A DNA stretch of 64,000 bases, taken from Galbula dea. Its lineage: Eukaryota > Chordata > Aves > Piciformes > Galbulidae. The number at the start of each line of letters is the position of its first letter. The first letter of the stretch is position 1. A model generated the notes under the pieces. It saw nothing but the letters and a program-made list of their open reading frames with translations. It was not told the DNA's origin and ran no database searches. Made by a program: the position numbers and the translations under genes. The stretch is taken from positions 1,870,812 through 1,934,811 of the forward strand of contig VWZX01001131.1 of NCBI GenBank assembly GCA_013399015.1, written 5' to 3'. Shown here in pieces: positions 27,801 through 42,200 of the stretch.

Positions 27801-30800
27801 TATTGCTCATGGTAGACAATAAACCATCTCCAAGCAACAGACAAAGCTCAAGAGTTTCTGTTCTGCTGTAGCAATGATTTAACCCCAATCCTACTCTATG
27901 CAATAATTAAACACTTCACCTACTATTAAAATTAATCAAATAATGTTTGGTTGGTAAGCCAACAGGTGAGGGACAGCAGAACCAGAACCCAGCGTGTCCC
28001 TGGGTTTCAGTGCCAGCATACAACTGCTCTGCTCTGCCAAAAGCAAGCCCTTAGAAAATGACCCTTCCACAGTGAGTGCTGGCATCATGGAGACATTCAG
28101 AGGAATTAAGACTGCATAAAACACTCCATGCAAACAGATCACTTGGTACTTTTAAACCTCTCACCTTCAGAGTAGTATTTCCAGTCCTCACAGCTCTCCA
28201 AAAGATAGCATTTCTTTTCAAAGGCTGAGGTAGGGAAAGCTGGTAACACTTCCCTCTCTAGAAAAATACCTGCACTCTCTTTCAAACAGCTGTCAAGATT
28301 AAATAGCAGAGAGTACAGAAGCTGAAATTTAGGGGGGTAGTAGATACCACTCTCTGCAAGTATTAATAGAAGTATTACTGATTTGTTCATACAGTTAAAA
28401 ATGCTTGCTTTGCATAGGCAAAGCATTTCACACCACACTCCTTGCTAAATAAAGGAAGCCCTTGCTCACTATAATTTTACACTGAATTAACCAGCTGACC
28501 AAGACAAACACAAAACTACCTTGCTTTAAAAGGCCATTTTTGTCAAGCATGAGAGCAAGATGCCTCTTCTGTCCTGGCTTCTTTGTGCCACAAACAGCTT
28601 TCAGGGTCACTGAACGTCCCATAGCAGGCCAAAGCCCTGATCTCCCTAGCCAAGCACTGCAGAAGAGCAATAGGAAAGCCTCTAAAAACAACCTTGTTAT
28701 AAAGTCAGCTCTAGTCAGGCAAGCACAGCTATAAAAATGCAAGGCTATCATGATTCCAGGGAGTTTCCAGCCACAGCCTTAGCACAATTTAAAGAGGCAA
28801 TTTCCCAGCTTTCTAGATTACAGCAGAGCTGCTACAAGCACCCCAGATTTGGAACAGAGAAGGAAAAAAAACCCAAACCAGAATATTCCACAATTGCTTT
28901 GGGTTATAGAAGACTCGAGAAGACAATGAGGAACTTTAGAGATATCTAATGGAGCTGCCTGACTGGGACACATTATAGTGGTGAAATTCATATTGTAAGT
29001 AATAATTTGGGCTACCCCTATGCATTGATGGATATAAAATGCACTCACCACTCAGGGAAGGAAAAAAAACCTAAGTGTCAATAAACAGTTCAATAAAAAC
29101 CATCTGCTCAAGGCACAATAATGATAAAAGAAAAGTAAACTCTTAGGATACATAAAAAATTAGACTGCAATACTAGACCAGAGTGGGTGAATTTAATAGC
29201 ACAATAGCTCCTATGTACATACAGGACTTATGCTGACAGAGTTAAATTGTTATATTTGTACAGGTGATGTACAGACATCTTCCCAAAATTTGTCCTCTAA
29301 CACTCATATACATTTCCCAGAGACTTCAGTGTAGCACCTCAAAGCAGAATTAGTTACATTTTCATTTAGAACTATTTAATCTGTGTGGGCAGACAAAATT
29401 TCTTCCTTAAAAGCCACAAAACTAATGTCATTATCAGTTTCTCCCCTTTACAGCATCAAAGAACAACAGAAGGAAATTGCTTACCCTTTCAGAAATAAAA
29501 CCTAAAAATATGAATATTTTAAGTGCTATTTGGAAACCAAATTTTAGACAACACTACTGCAAAACTTGATTTGTATTTAGAGAAGGAAAAAACTCTATTA
29601 TAGAAGCCAAGTCAACATGATACACAGAGTTTATTTGAAGATCTTAAATAATCTTGTTTCATAATGATCATGTGTTACCCTTCCAAGGGTAAATGCTCTT
29701 GGTACACTGGTGCATCAGTGTCTATGGATCACAAACCATGAGAGCCTGCACTTATTTTTATTCTTTGTGGTTTTTTTAAAGGTGAATGTACTTGTATACA
29801 CAGTTCAAAGAACTTCAGATATTTTTAGAGAAATCAATATCTTTCCTGTGACTTTACAGTAGTGTTAGGGTTCTCTTTTTTGTTTTTACTTAAAAAAGGA
29901 AAAAACCCACCACTGAAACACAGGAATTTTCCAGTGTTTATCTCTCAGTAAGTACTCATATGCTTTTTATTTTTAAATATCAGTTATAACAATTGCATGT
30001 AACCTGCTGCATAAAATGCTACTACTCTCCCTTGATTCTCTTCCAGAAAGGCTAACTGTGGACCTTGCAAATTTCCATTTACTTTTCTATTCTACATCTG
30101 CTTCAAAAAAACAAATCCAAAAATCAACACTAGAGCTCTTTCTTTACTTTAGATTTTATTTTGTAAATACCTTTCTAGCTTTCTTCATTACAGCCTATTT
30201 CTTGTCTTGCATATGCAACACCTTGCTTTACAAAAGGCAAAGCAGAGCCACAATAAAGTTGCAAAAAAGTAAACCAGCACCCTGATTACAAGGTTTTGTA
30301 CAGCCTAACTGAACCAAAAAAAATCCTCAATTGTTTTGCTGTGTATTAGACAGCAAAATAGCCCAAGTATTCCTCAATAAAATGAGCTGCCTGCCACGAT
30401 TTATCTGTACAATTCCATCACAGCTCTTGCCTCTCATGTTACACTTCTCAAAAATATGTCATTAAGCTGCCATAAAACTCATTGCAAATTGGCTTTTTTC
30501 TCCCCAACTGATAATAGACTTATAGATCTAATGTTCAATCTCTTTGCTTCATTACTTTGATTCTTAAGGAGAGAATGACATTTGCTGTCTGAATACTTTG
30601 TAGTAATACCTGGCATCTCTACAGCATTTCTGTCTGAGGATCTCTGAGCTTTTAATAGGTTTCTCTTTACAGCACTTTGAAATGTTGACATACTTATTTG
30701 TCTCTCTTGCAGAAATGGATAGTTAGAAGCAGACTTTTAAATAAATGGGGTTTATAATTTCACTGAAAATCTACAAGTCTTCTCAAAAAAACAATGACAC

Positions 30801-32084
30801 CAAAAAGCCTTCCTTGCTGTCAGATGCTATAATGCTATCCAAATCTTGACCTTTCACAGCCCAACAAGAGCAAAGAACAAAAGTGAGACTTTGTGGTTTT
30901 CATTCCAATCTTTTTAACTACATGGACTGTCCTCTTCACAAATCAAGAGACTTCCTAAGTGTTACTGAGGACAGAAACAACTAAGTAATTGAGAAAAATA
31001 TCACCAAATATAAAATTACCTTTAAGTTTCTGATGGTGATCCCTCCTTCTTTTTTCCCCAATGTACATGTGAACATATTTTTGTTCATATAGGGCTTTAT
31101 CTGCACCAAGTTAAATTCAGTACTTAAAACTGGATTTGCTAATGGACTAAATATGTCTGCAACAAAAGCTAGAAATAGGCTGTTTCTGAAAGCTGTTTGC
31201 AGGGTTAATGAAAGTAGCATCATATGGCAAGAGATCACAAGAGGGATGATGGAAAATCAGGGAGAAGAGGGGAGACCAGAGAGAAGAAAGAAGAGTTGAA
31301 AGAGAGCTGAGAGAACAAACCACACATCATCCAGAGACCAGGGAGAGGAGTTGAAGAAGCCTAAGGATGGGTCACAGAGTCAATAGCTATGAATTTGTAG
31401 CCCTACTAGACAAGCTGTATTTCTGCTCATCACATCAAGATGCTACCTCCATCAAACCATAAATCATCATCTTCTCTAAAAGCCAAGACTTTCAGGGAGC
31501 ACAGAAGATTTCCCTCCCCAGTGCCTACATCTGATTTGTCAACAGCTGCCTGGATAGAATGATACTAGCCCCTAGCTAATCTGAATTATACAGGCAGATC
31601 CTTGGACAGAAATTTTAATCACTCAAATATAAAGCTTCTCCCCACCCTCAATGCCAGAGCTACAGCAAGGAAAGGGGCTAACTGCCTTGATTGCCTTCCC
31701 TTATAAACTGAAGGCTATCAAAAGCCCCCTATCAGCAGGAATGATTTATTTCCTCTGGAATGTCCTAACCACCCAAACCAGCCCCCACCTGCCCATCTCC
31801 CAGGCTTACTGCAAAGCAATCCAAGTGGCTAGGGTGGCAGAGTGTAGAAGGCACACCCAACAGCTGCTGAGACTGGGAATCTGTAAGCAGCATCGATTGC
31901 TGGCCTGGGGAACAATGTACAGGAAGAAAGAAGATTTATTTGTGCTTTAGACAACTTTACATTTGCACTCTTGAGTAACTATTCACAGATCAAGAGGACT
32001 TAAGGTTTAGATACTTTTTTTTTTTGATATAATGTGTTTGAACCTTCAGGAAAACAAACACTGGTAGATTGTGAATACTAGAAT

Positions 32085-32160
32085 CCTGCTCTGGCAGGGG
32101 GGTTGGACTGGGTGATCTTTTGAGGTCCCCTCCAGCTCCTAACATTCTGTGATTCTGTTG
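32085..32160 (+). repeat. CR1 LINE 3' tail
   Basis: This is a short plus-strand CR1 terminus. It has the 'TTGGACTGGGTGATCTTTT' block, then the pyrimidine-rich AGGTCCCCTCCAGCTCC, and ends ATTCTGTGATTCTG. Only the last ~75 bp remain. Confidence 0.85.
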
Positions 32161-35100
32161 CTATTCAACACTGACAGTTAAATAATGAAGATTTTTAGCT
32201 TATCTGGCTTTGCACTTGCAATCCCAAAACATTAAATTTTTCAACAATTAACAGAGTCTAATCAGAATTTTTAGTAACAATTTTGGTGACCACACCTTCC
32301 TTAGCCAACACAAGAAGAACATTTTCTTTTGCACCCTCAGGCATGCATCAATTAAAAAAACCAGATCCTTGTAAGATTAACAAAAAGTCCTTCCTTTCAT
32401 CTTCTCAACTGAATACTTCAATTCATATGCAGCAAATCCCCCATCCAAACAGTTTCTCATGATGCAGACTCTCTAAGCACTTAATCACCAAATACTTAAT
32501 CACTCTGTCCCAGAACAATAAAATATAGTTCTTACAGACAGCTTTGCAGCAACGATCTTCAAACACTTCCCAAAGTTGCCATTACCCATTACTGCTAACC
32601 CCAGAGACAGGAAACCCCACTGTTCTACCCAACAGGTTAATGACAGAGCTAAAAATACAATCTGTACTTCCTCAGGGTTAGGTGAGTACTAATTCAACCA
32701 TGCCACAGCACCTGTTATTTCTTTAACAATAACCCAAGTCCAAACTGACATCCAACAGTCAATTCTACTTTGATAAAGAAAACCTAGAATCCTCTACACT
32801 GTCCTAATTCAGTCAATTACCACAGTTCTCATGTGCTGTGTTTCAAGAAATCCAAAGAGGTCTTTAGAGCACTTATTGAGGGTGTGCCTGTACTCTGCAG
32901 CAGCAGGACACTTCTCAGACTAATTAGTTCATGTAGAGCTTCCTCACTATATTGCTTCTGAGCAAGCTCATTTATCTTCATATTACATTATGCAGTACAG
33001 ATACACCCTTGGCCACATCAATTTCTCTAGGTAAGGGATACATCCTTGACAAGGCAAAAGGAGTTTAAGAGACTATTATGAACAAATGCTGCCCCAGTAC
33101 AATCACTTAACAGTTCCAGTTGACTCCCAGGCTTAAATTCTTTGTATATCAGAATGGATTTAGATTAAAATGGAAAAAATAAATGCATTGTTCTGCTTAT
33201 GTCAGAAAGATGATTATATCAATAATAGCCTAAGTGAAATTTGGCAAGAGGAGATGTGAGAGGGTCTTCTCCTCTAGCAGAAAGAATGTGATTTGCTGTT
33301 CTTCTTCAGAAGAAAAACTAGCAATAGTCTAAATGATAGAGAAGTATCAAATTCCAAAAATATGTTTGCACTGAAAACTTACTTCAGTTTGGCAATAAAT
33401 TTGCCACACCCTTGGTCTACACTGAGCATGTTTAAAGAGTGTTTCTCTTTTGTACACCTTCCTGGAGCCTGACTGAGAACTCTCAATTCCCAAGACACAA
33501 TTCTTGATTCACTCTGTCAGCAACTGGAAAAGTCCATAACAAATCATGCATTTGTATATTCCTCCAACACCAGTGTGGTTCAGAAGAACTAGAGGTTCAA
33601 GCTTACTTTGCCAGTCATTTATACAATTCTATACACAAGCCTCACATAATAGAAAGTTTCCATCTTCCAGCTAGTATAAAATAGATACACCCCTACCACC
33701 CCAGAAGAATACTGTCATAAAAAAGGTGAACTCTGATAGTCAAGAAACTAAAGCACCTCTTTCAGTCCTGCACAAAAATGCTGCATGATACTGCCTTCAA
33801 CTAACTAACACCTTATTTTTTTTCCAGAAGGTCTCTTCCTTGTTGTAAAGATAGGACAGAGAGTGCTATCACTGAATCAGCACTCATTCAATACTTCATT
33901 TCATCTTCACTGTTCACTGTGGAGCATCTCTGCATAATTTACAGCACCTACATCTGGAATCATAACTAGAAAACCTCTCCTATCTCTGTTGATCACTGTT
34001 ATGCACCTGAATGATTTCCTCAGACTAATTACTCCACAGCACCTCCATCAGACAATTTCATGGTTCTTTTTTTCAGGGAGACAGTGATGTGCATCAAGAT
34101 TCCTGTAATTAGAGATGCTTGACTTGAGATGCTTTGGGTCTCTCTTCAGAGGATAGAGCAATTAAAACAGCACTTTGTCAGTACAAAGTACAACTTCAAT
34201 CTATTTCAGTGCTATCATGTGTTTTCAAAGCTGACATTAATCGGTCCCAGGAGTCTGAACTCAGAAAATGAGAAGTACACAAGTAATGGCCATGTTTAAA
34301 AATGTGGTTGGAGTGACTCACCCAGCCTCATGCAGGAGCTCTGTGGCTGAATCAAGATTTGGCTCTAACCCTCCAGAACAGCATCCCAACAGCCCTAGCT
34401 TTAAACCCAATCTCTTCTTGTTATTCTCTCCCTTCCTCACCCACCAGGTTTCATCCACCTTCAGCAGTTATGAGGAGGCAGATCTAAATGAAACAGCCTC
34501 ATTAATTAGCACACCTGGATTAATTTCCTAAATGCTTCTACCTGGTGTTCCTGAAAACAGCAAGTGTTTTGTGATAAAGGAAGGGTCTGAAATGACATCA
34601 CCATATGCCATTTTAAGGCAGAAATAGCACATGACCAAACTGAGATTGCATAAAGATCAATTCTGGCATCTCCTACCTCCTGAGAACTTTGCAATGCATC
34701 CCAGTCAGTGAACTCCACATCTCCAGAATTTCCATGTCATGCAGTCTCAAATAACAGTATAAGATTTAAATTAATATTACCTCACTTGCTACAGTTGCAG
34801 CTTCAAGCTTGAGGAATATCTACTCCAGGGCCTCTTAACACTAAACATCATCTAAACAATCACTGCAAGAGCAGAATTTCACTACAAAGCTAATGGTCTA
34901 TGAAATAACTAGTACACAGCATGCTGACATTATATGGTTAGGAATTACAGTGCAGTAACAAGCAGAAAACTCCTAAAACCAATTTCTATCTGAAACCTTC
35001 CTAGCACTTCAACAAACTCAGTTTCTTTCAGTTTGACCAATGCCAGCTGATAACATATCACTATTGCCCTTGTTTGACACCAACAAAATGCACAAACTTG

Positions 35101-35231
35101 AATTCCAGCATGTTTTACAAACCACAACAGCATCACATTCCAGTCCGAGCTTTTGCCACAGGAATTTATCATGAATATTTGTTGGAACTTCTGTTTAAAA
35201 AGCAGCATTCAAAAGCAAAATGAAAACTCAC

Positions 35232-35307
35232 CTCATTTCCACCAACAGCTTTGGTTAAAATAACTGCAGAAGACACAGGAGGTGGCATGCAGCCTACTGT
35301 CTGCAAG
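35232..35307 (-). CDS. SLC10A7: SLC10A7 coding exon 4 (residues 107-132)
   Basis: These 76 nt lie between an acceptor ending TTTTCAG and the donor GTGAGT. With the two bases from exon 3 they encode Gly107 to Glu132: LQTVGCMPPPVSSAVILTKA followed by VGGNE. The Cys-Met-Pro-Pro-Pro stretch and the Gly-Gly-Asn-Glu end are hallmark conserved residues of this subfamily. By analogy with bacterial SBF-fold structures they lie near the transport core, where helices break and cross; that position is inferred here. The exon was too short to appear as a long open frame and was found from the conserved peptide and splice borders. It ends in phase 0. Confidence 0.96.
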
Positions 35308-38300
35308 CTGAAAACAGAAAGAAATGTTACATTCCTCACATGATGCAAACAGTATGCAACCTAAAACCTTCAAAACCCAAATACTTAACCTCTCTGAGAC
35401 TCCATTTCCCCACCTCTACTCCTGTATCTATCATTCACAAAGATATCTACACACCTACCACAAAGATCACTACATCAGAACATGTGATGCAGTTAAGTTT
35501 GTTGTGAATTGTGAGATACCTGTAGCTACTTGGAAAAAGAGAAAATAAGGAGGTAAACTCTTATTTTCTGGCAAAAACTCTTCAGTGAAAAGCATTTTCT
35601 GCTAAGTAGAAGAGTAAGAAGAAGCATGATCACTATTTCAGGTTCCTACTACAATTTCTTTTTCATCAACCCCTTAAAAAAATAAATTAAAAGGAAAATA
35701 GAAATCATTTCCTGACACCAAATGCCATCCAATGTTTAATTTCTAGGTATATTTTCAGTTCTTGGTAAAGTTACCTGACTTCTATTAATCAAAACATAAA
35801 AATCTTTCCCCTGCATTTTAGGTAGCAAAATTACTGATGTATATAGCAAACGCTGTTGCAAAGTAAGAAAACAAGTGGTGAGCTTTCCTTTGTTTTCAAA
35901 GACAGTCCACAAAACCTGGTTATTATAAAAGTTAGTTGTACCAAATGTGTATTTAGGAACAGCAAGAGCATACCAGAATAGATCACAATTAAACATGGGG
36001 TTAAATAAAACAGGGCTTCTCAAGAAAAACTGCATTGACTTAGGACAACAGTAAGGCATGGAATAAAACAGTCTGCAAAAAATTCCCAAAGCATGGAATC
36101 TCTATATGTTTTGAAGTACTGGAGTTTGAGACAGTATTCCAGTTTAGAATAATCAGCTACTAGTGGTTAACTACTTTGCACTTGTAACTGTGTCAGTCCA
36201 CCCCCAGTGTCAAAAAGCTGTAGGGAACAGAGCTATTAAATGCCAGCAATAGGGAGCACATCACAGTGCAGCTGATATGCTGCAAATATACCAGAAGCAT
36301 AAACAGAAAAAACTGTTAAGTGACAATGATGATATTCAGTTTGTCAGCTACAGACACTGTGGAAAAGGAAAGAGGCAACCAATATAAGCATCATATAAAT
36401 CCAACCACAAAATGCCAGGCACCACCTTGGAAGCATATCATATCCTTAGCTTACAGTGAAATGAGGGAAGGGAGCAGAGTTGTCAGCACTTAGCAGGATA
36501 AGCTCATATTGAAAAGAAATACAGAGAAAATAAATGGTGTGGCAAAGTTTAGAAATATATACAAAACTATCCAGCAGACAAAGACATGGTGACTGATGTC
36601 CATCCCCTACATGGGCTGTGATACTGTTAGCTCTCTTCTCTATGGCCTCTTGGCAGCCAGCTCCTTCAACTTCTCACCTGTGCTGATAAGGGTGGATTAA
36701 GATCAAAGTTATCCAGAGAGGTATGAAATGTGCACAAGGGCATTCAGCTCAGCTGGCAAGGATTTTCCATGCTATAAGGGAAAGGTTTAATAACACAGTC
36801 TCTGTTAATCCTCTCAAATTTAAAATAATACATTTGGAATTAAAAAAAAACAAAGTCACTGTCAAGCTATGGTTTTAATTATCCTTCAGATGAAAACACT
36901 CATCTACAAAAACACTGGTGCACACTAACTGGAAACACTTCTAACCATGTGGATTGAAACATCAACCTGGGAACTTTTTTCTTGCTTTGCCTCAACTCCA
37001 CACAATACTACCAACACACAAACAAATTCCTCTCATGGCCAACAGATTACTACAGCTAACAATCAAACTGCAACATTTGACTGGTTCAGGCCATGCTCTA
37101 AGTACTAACATCAGGGGTCCAAACACTTGCTGAAGAGTGAGAAATAATACCTGTTTTGCTGACACATTACAATCAAGCAGTAGGGTCCAAAGTCCTGGAA
37201 CTACCAAAGCCTTATCTTGTACCAGATCTTTGTATCTCATACCTTATCTCCTGTGCTGGAAATGCTATATGCTAAGAGTGGCAGAAGTCAATCTGTGCAA
37301 ACATTAATAACATGCTTCCTGCTCCTTTTCAAAGGGATGCTATCAATACAAAACCTAGGCAGGTAACAAAAAATTAAGTTAAAAAAATGCTTGGGATGGT
37401 GCCAGTTTCTTCTCTCTTTTATCACTTCAAAACAATTGCAAAGCATCAAACCTCCTAATACTATCCCAGAAAAAAAACAAACCACACAACAAAAACCCCA
37501 CTAAAGAAACAACAACAAAACCCCACACACAACAAACTCAGCTGTGAGGAGATAGAGAAAAAGCTGGTAGCATCTGAATCTGCCTCCCAAATAACACAGA
37601 CTGCAAACCAAAGCATTCCAGAGGATGGGAGAACCAACCATTCCTTCTGAAGCAAGATGGGAAATGAACTGTGGGCTTGACTGTGCCCTTTAGGCATAAC
37701 CCTGTGTAGAGAGCAATGGAAAACTACAGTCCCCATGGGAGCCACCCTGCCAAAGGGTGCTGCATGCCCTTGGGAGCATATGCCTCTCTTTCCAGGCCCA
37801 TTAGACACTATCAACTAGCTCCCACTACACCACATCATGCTCTGCTAAACATGCATGATGAGGAATTAACTTTGCCAAAGCCTGCCTTGTTCCCACCTGT
37901 TCTCATTAGGGTGCTTCTAGGGAAAAAAAAAGATACAGCTGTAGGACATCAGGATGAAATTCTGGTTACAAAATTTCTTGCACCTTGCAGTTCAGAAACT
38001 GAGATTCCTATGGATTAGGAAGGAATTTCAGCTCACTGTGGAAAACCTCTGTTCCAGCTGGGGAAAAACTTCACAATGATTTTACTTTGAAGAATAAACT
38101 TTAACCCTGAACAGCCAAATGCAAATGGACATTGTAAAACAACTGGTTACTTCCTTGATGTACTAATACTGCTAAGCAAAACAGAGCTAAATGATGTCAT
38201 CTCCATTTCACCTTCTCAGTAACATTTGGACCATTTTAGACTTGGTGGAACATCCAGAGAAGCCTCTTAAAAAGAAAACAAAATGCTCTTTTAGGTTTAG

Positions 38301-39119
38301 GCCTTGTAAAGCCACAAACATGAGCAGCTTTATCATTAAACTTTTAAGACAGGGAATTCTCCCCAAGCATGTTTCACCAAGCAGTAAGAAACAATGAGGA
38401 TTCCTTCAGCAGGTCTCTGAAATAATTGATTTTTGCACTCAAACATTCCATTATAGCTGCACAGTGCTAGGTCCTCACCTTTTGATTCTTTTTACTTTTT
38501 GGATTTATCATAACATCTATCACTACATCAAAGCAGCTTTGGAGAGGACAGCAATGCAGTACACTGGCAGAGAACACCAAAGATTTAAACCATCTTGTTT
38601 TCCTGGTAACTTAGTCTATACTTATCTCAAAGTTCTACTCCTACAAAAACCTTATCATTTTTTTTCCCCATAATTTTGCTAGGGGCTGATATTGAACCCT
38701 GATCTGAACACATGCAAGAGATGCTCAATAGAAACTGTTTAAAAACAGAATAGAACAGCAGCACATGATATATTTATATAGATATTCACTGACATGTTTT
38801 TCCTACAGCATTTCTTTTCTTTCCTCCTCACCATCCTTGAGAACCAGCACAGCATCTTTAGCTGTGCTTTGTGACAGAGGAAGATAACCTGTTGCAAGCT
38901 CCCTACATAGGAAATTAACTGACCAGACTTTCTAGAAGTGAGACCAGGATTCTGAAAGGATAATCTTGGGCATGTACTGTCCTTTCAACAGCAAAGTGCT
39001 GAAGCACAAAAACAACCAGCAAAATCTGTTCACAATATAAGTCTTAAAACACTCATTGCAGGATAAGCAGCCCTTTAAGAAGCTACAATGATATTTTACT
39101 CTATTATACTTAAACATAC
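35308..39119 (-). other. SLC10A7: SLC10A7 intron 3
   Basis: This 3.8-kb intron is AT-rich. It contains an A/C-rich low-complexity tract at about 37470-37535. The 117-residue minus-strand open frame at 35736-36089 has no recognisable domain. No further exon or repeat family was identified. Confidence 0.85.
37470..37535. repeat. A/C-rich low-complexity tract
   Basis: Runs of A interrupted by CC, ACAAC and CACA words, in intron 3. Confidence 0.85.
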
Positions 39120-39256
39120 CCTTTCAAAAGCCATTCATTTATAGGTGTGATTGATAATAGCTGAAGAAAGAGCCATATTGCTGTTGGGAAGAACACAAGT
39201 GTAAAAATCTGGACAAAAAGGTGTAGTTTCACATGCATCAAAGCACTTGTCAGCTC
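39120..39256 (-). CDS. SLC10A7: SLC10A7 coding exon 3 (residues 62-106 plus two bases)
   Basis: These 137 nt follow an acceptor ending TTTTGCAG and precede the donor GTATGT. The exon begins ELTSALMHVKLH and continues through a long hydrophobic segment (LFVQIFTLVFFPTAIWLFL), which is the third transmembrane span. It ends SITPINEWLLK with two bases of the next glycine. Identity to the human exon is very high, with only conservative changes such as Val for Leu and Val for Ile. It starts in phase 0 and passes two bases to exon 4. The open frame extends into both introns (39110-39292), but those extensions do not match the family and are not coding. Confidence 0.97.
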
Positions 39257-42200
39257 CTGCAAAAGAAAAAGAAGAGAGGAAGTTGCAGACATAACAGCTG
39301 AAGTAAGATCACATTTGTGCTTTTAAAACTAGGATCATCTTTAGAACACAAAGAAAGTGCATGTCAAAAAGGCACCTTTAGGGATCATCTGATCTCCTCT
39401 TTAATAATGAAGGACATCTAGACAACATAAAAGCTCTGTCTGCTCCCTGGGCACTTTTCCAAGGGAATTGTCCACCACTGCAGTACCAGTGTAGCTCTCC
39501 TGTTGGCACCTCTTCAGCAGGCAGCCTCAGCACTTCTTCACTGCTTCCAAACCTGTGTTAACTGTGCTGGTGGCCTCCTTACTTTATTGACTGCAAATAT
39601 CAAGAGGAAGGGAAACTTGCAGTGCCCAAGTGGTTTCAGGCTTCTCTAGTCTAAAGAGAGCCACAAACTGTGATCCTCATTTATAATGTGAAAAAGAGAT
39701 GTTTGCATTACAAGCAGTCATCATTTGTGTTTTGGGGTTTTTTTAAAAGGAAAGACTAATAAACAGAAAAACCAAAGTAACCTCTAACAGATTCTGCTGA
39801 TTTATTGCATCAACAGCTAGGAAATTTAGAGCAAAAAACCAGACTGATGAACAACAGCAAAGAAAGTATCAAGGCTGTAGCAAGCTAACAACCACTAAAC
39901 CATAAAATTCAGAGAAATAAAGCACAACACACCACTGGAGACTGAGAAAACAAAAAAAATATTTAATTTTAAATAGTGTAAGAGCACTCCAGAGAGGTGA
40001 TCAAGTATCCTTACACAATAAACTCTTCAGTTAGCTCTGTCTCTCCCTGTTTCCATCTCTTCAGGCACTCCAAGGACCTTCTACACTGTTTCTGAGCACA
40101 AGGAAAAAGCTGTGTACATTTCAGCTCATTCCAGCTCTCACTGATTGAGATGAAAAATTCTTTTTCCTGCATCTCAAAAGAAATTGCTCTCTCTTCAAGT
40201 AAACAAAGCAACAGGAAAAGAACAGATGGCACTTTTATTCAAAGCCTAATTTACTAGGATTCTCCAGCTATTTGACACCCTAGATGCATTTAAAAAAGGA
40301 GTAACATTAAAATGTATATTTCCATATCCATTAATGCAGCAGCTGATGTTCAAATGTCATTGTCTCAGCTTCAAAACAGTTGAACTTTTATGAAACACAG
40401 TCAAACACTGCACTTTCAACCATGCAAATGCACACTGATGTAACTGACATCTGGAAGTGCTAGCAATTCAGCAGTGTATCCTTGTTATTTTAATTCTCTT
40501 TAAATTATCTCCCAACTTTCAGTTAGGGGGGTAAAAAAAACTTCCACCAAAAAATACACATCTGTTCATATCCTATGCTTAAAGTCTTATCTCAAAAAGA
40601 AAGCAAAACTAAAATGTCTAGTTGTAGAAACACATCCTGTGGAGGAAGAAGAGATACCTGGACATACCTGTATAAAAGTATATGTTTTCAAAGTAAATAA
40701 TACAACTGAGAAAAATCAAACCAAGTGACTTCCTTCAGCAAAGCTGCTGATTCCTCCTCCTTTCCTGCCAAGTCACCTCCAGCCCCAGATCTCCTAGTGG
40801 ATCAAGCTATGAAGGTACTCCCAGTCTAGGCACCACCACATACACAGAAGTGCCCTTCTAATTTAGTGTTTTTACAATTGGAAAATGCCTTCAAACCAGA
40901 TGATCTGGATTAAAAAAACCCTGTGTGATACTTTCAAAAGCAAAATCCAAGACAAAAACTTGGGAAAGACTCGTTACAGCTTCCAGGGTGCAAGGAAGGT
41001 GATCACAACACAGCCAACATAGTGCACTATTAGCAGATCTAAATTATCAGCCTTAAAACCATCTATGTGATTGACCTGGAGAATAGTTTCTCCTTAGACT
41101 GTATCATCATAGAACACACATTGATGCAAACAGCCTTCATCCTCTTCAGCAGTCTACAAAGGGTTTGTCCCAAAACACATGCATCACTGTAGCCCTCAAA
41201 GAAGCAGAAGTCTCAGAGAAGTTACTGGATGCCATTAGTTATGACCCCATTTCTGCACAGCAGGGAAACAGGTTAACTTGTCTTTCCCAGTATTTCAGAG
41301 CCTTTACAGAACTTATCCCAGCCTCTCACTGGTCAGTGTGGGTCCCTGTTGCCATGCTTCTTGAGTCATAAATAGGCTCCTCTGGGTAAATACCCATACA
41401 GAGCAAACAGTGTTTTCAGTGGCTTGCCAAATTCCTCATTGAAATGGGTAACTCAAGTACATGATTTAATTTCTGTGGCCCTACAGAAGGTACCTGCTTT
41501 AAAAGAGGAAACTATCCAGTCCCTGAAAACTGAGGACATTATATTAAGGTGGAATCAAATGTTCTTGTCATTCCCAGACACAGGCTATTTCAACAAATGT
41601 AAGAGGCCCTCAGTCACCTCTAGATATGAAAACATAACAAGGCCATGCACAGACAAGCTCTCTTTGAATGCTGCTTTCTGAACAGATGTTAGCAAATTTT
41701 TTTGTGAGCATACAGTTTCACAGCAGATAAAACCAGAAGTGTTACCTTGAAAGAGGATTAGCTATTCCTGATTTTGTCAGATTTATCAGGAGGATTCTAT
41801 TAACACTTACACTAGTTTGCCCAGAAGATAAGTGGACAATATCATGATGATTCTTTTAGGGATTAGTATCATGCAACATATGAATGACATCACCTGTTAG
41901 CACAGCCAAAGAGCATAAAAGCAACCAAGAAACTAGACTAGCAGAGACATGCAGTCTTTCACTTCAACTCTGGCTGCTCTGTCTCTTCTTGGCATGTAGC
42001 CATCACTTCCTTTCTCCATGCCTCCTTTACACATCACTAGGAATTTCTCCCCTTCATCTCTTCTTACACCCAGATGGTTCCTCTTTGAAAAATGCACCAA
42101 ATTTGAAACAAGTCTAAGTGTCTGTGATAATGCAGCAGAAAGCAGGCACTTCAAATCCAGCTCTCCACAACCAAAACCTATAGGAAAAGATTACAAAGAC

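Larger units (their letters stand above)
6127..35231 (-). other. SLC10A7: SLC10A7 intron 4, about 29 kb
   Basis: This is the longest complete intron in the window. It holds CR1 pieces at 13241-13592, 23298-23712 and 32085-32160, an LTR-like repeat at about 20786-21480, short tandem duplications and A/C-rich tracts. A GC-richer patch at roughly 17470-18320 has no recognisable gene or repeat. No nested gene, processed pseudogene or RNA gene was recognised on either strand. The open frames inside it are all short and resemble no family I know. Confidence 0.85.

Noticed and set aside
39375..39420. Possible very old CR1 tail in intron 2
   Set aside because: Only a short GGGATCATCTGATC-like stretch matches, too little to call.
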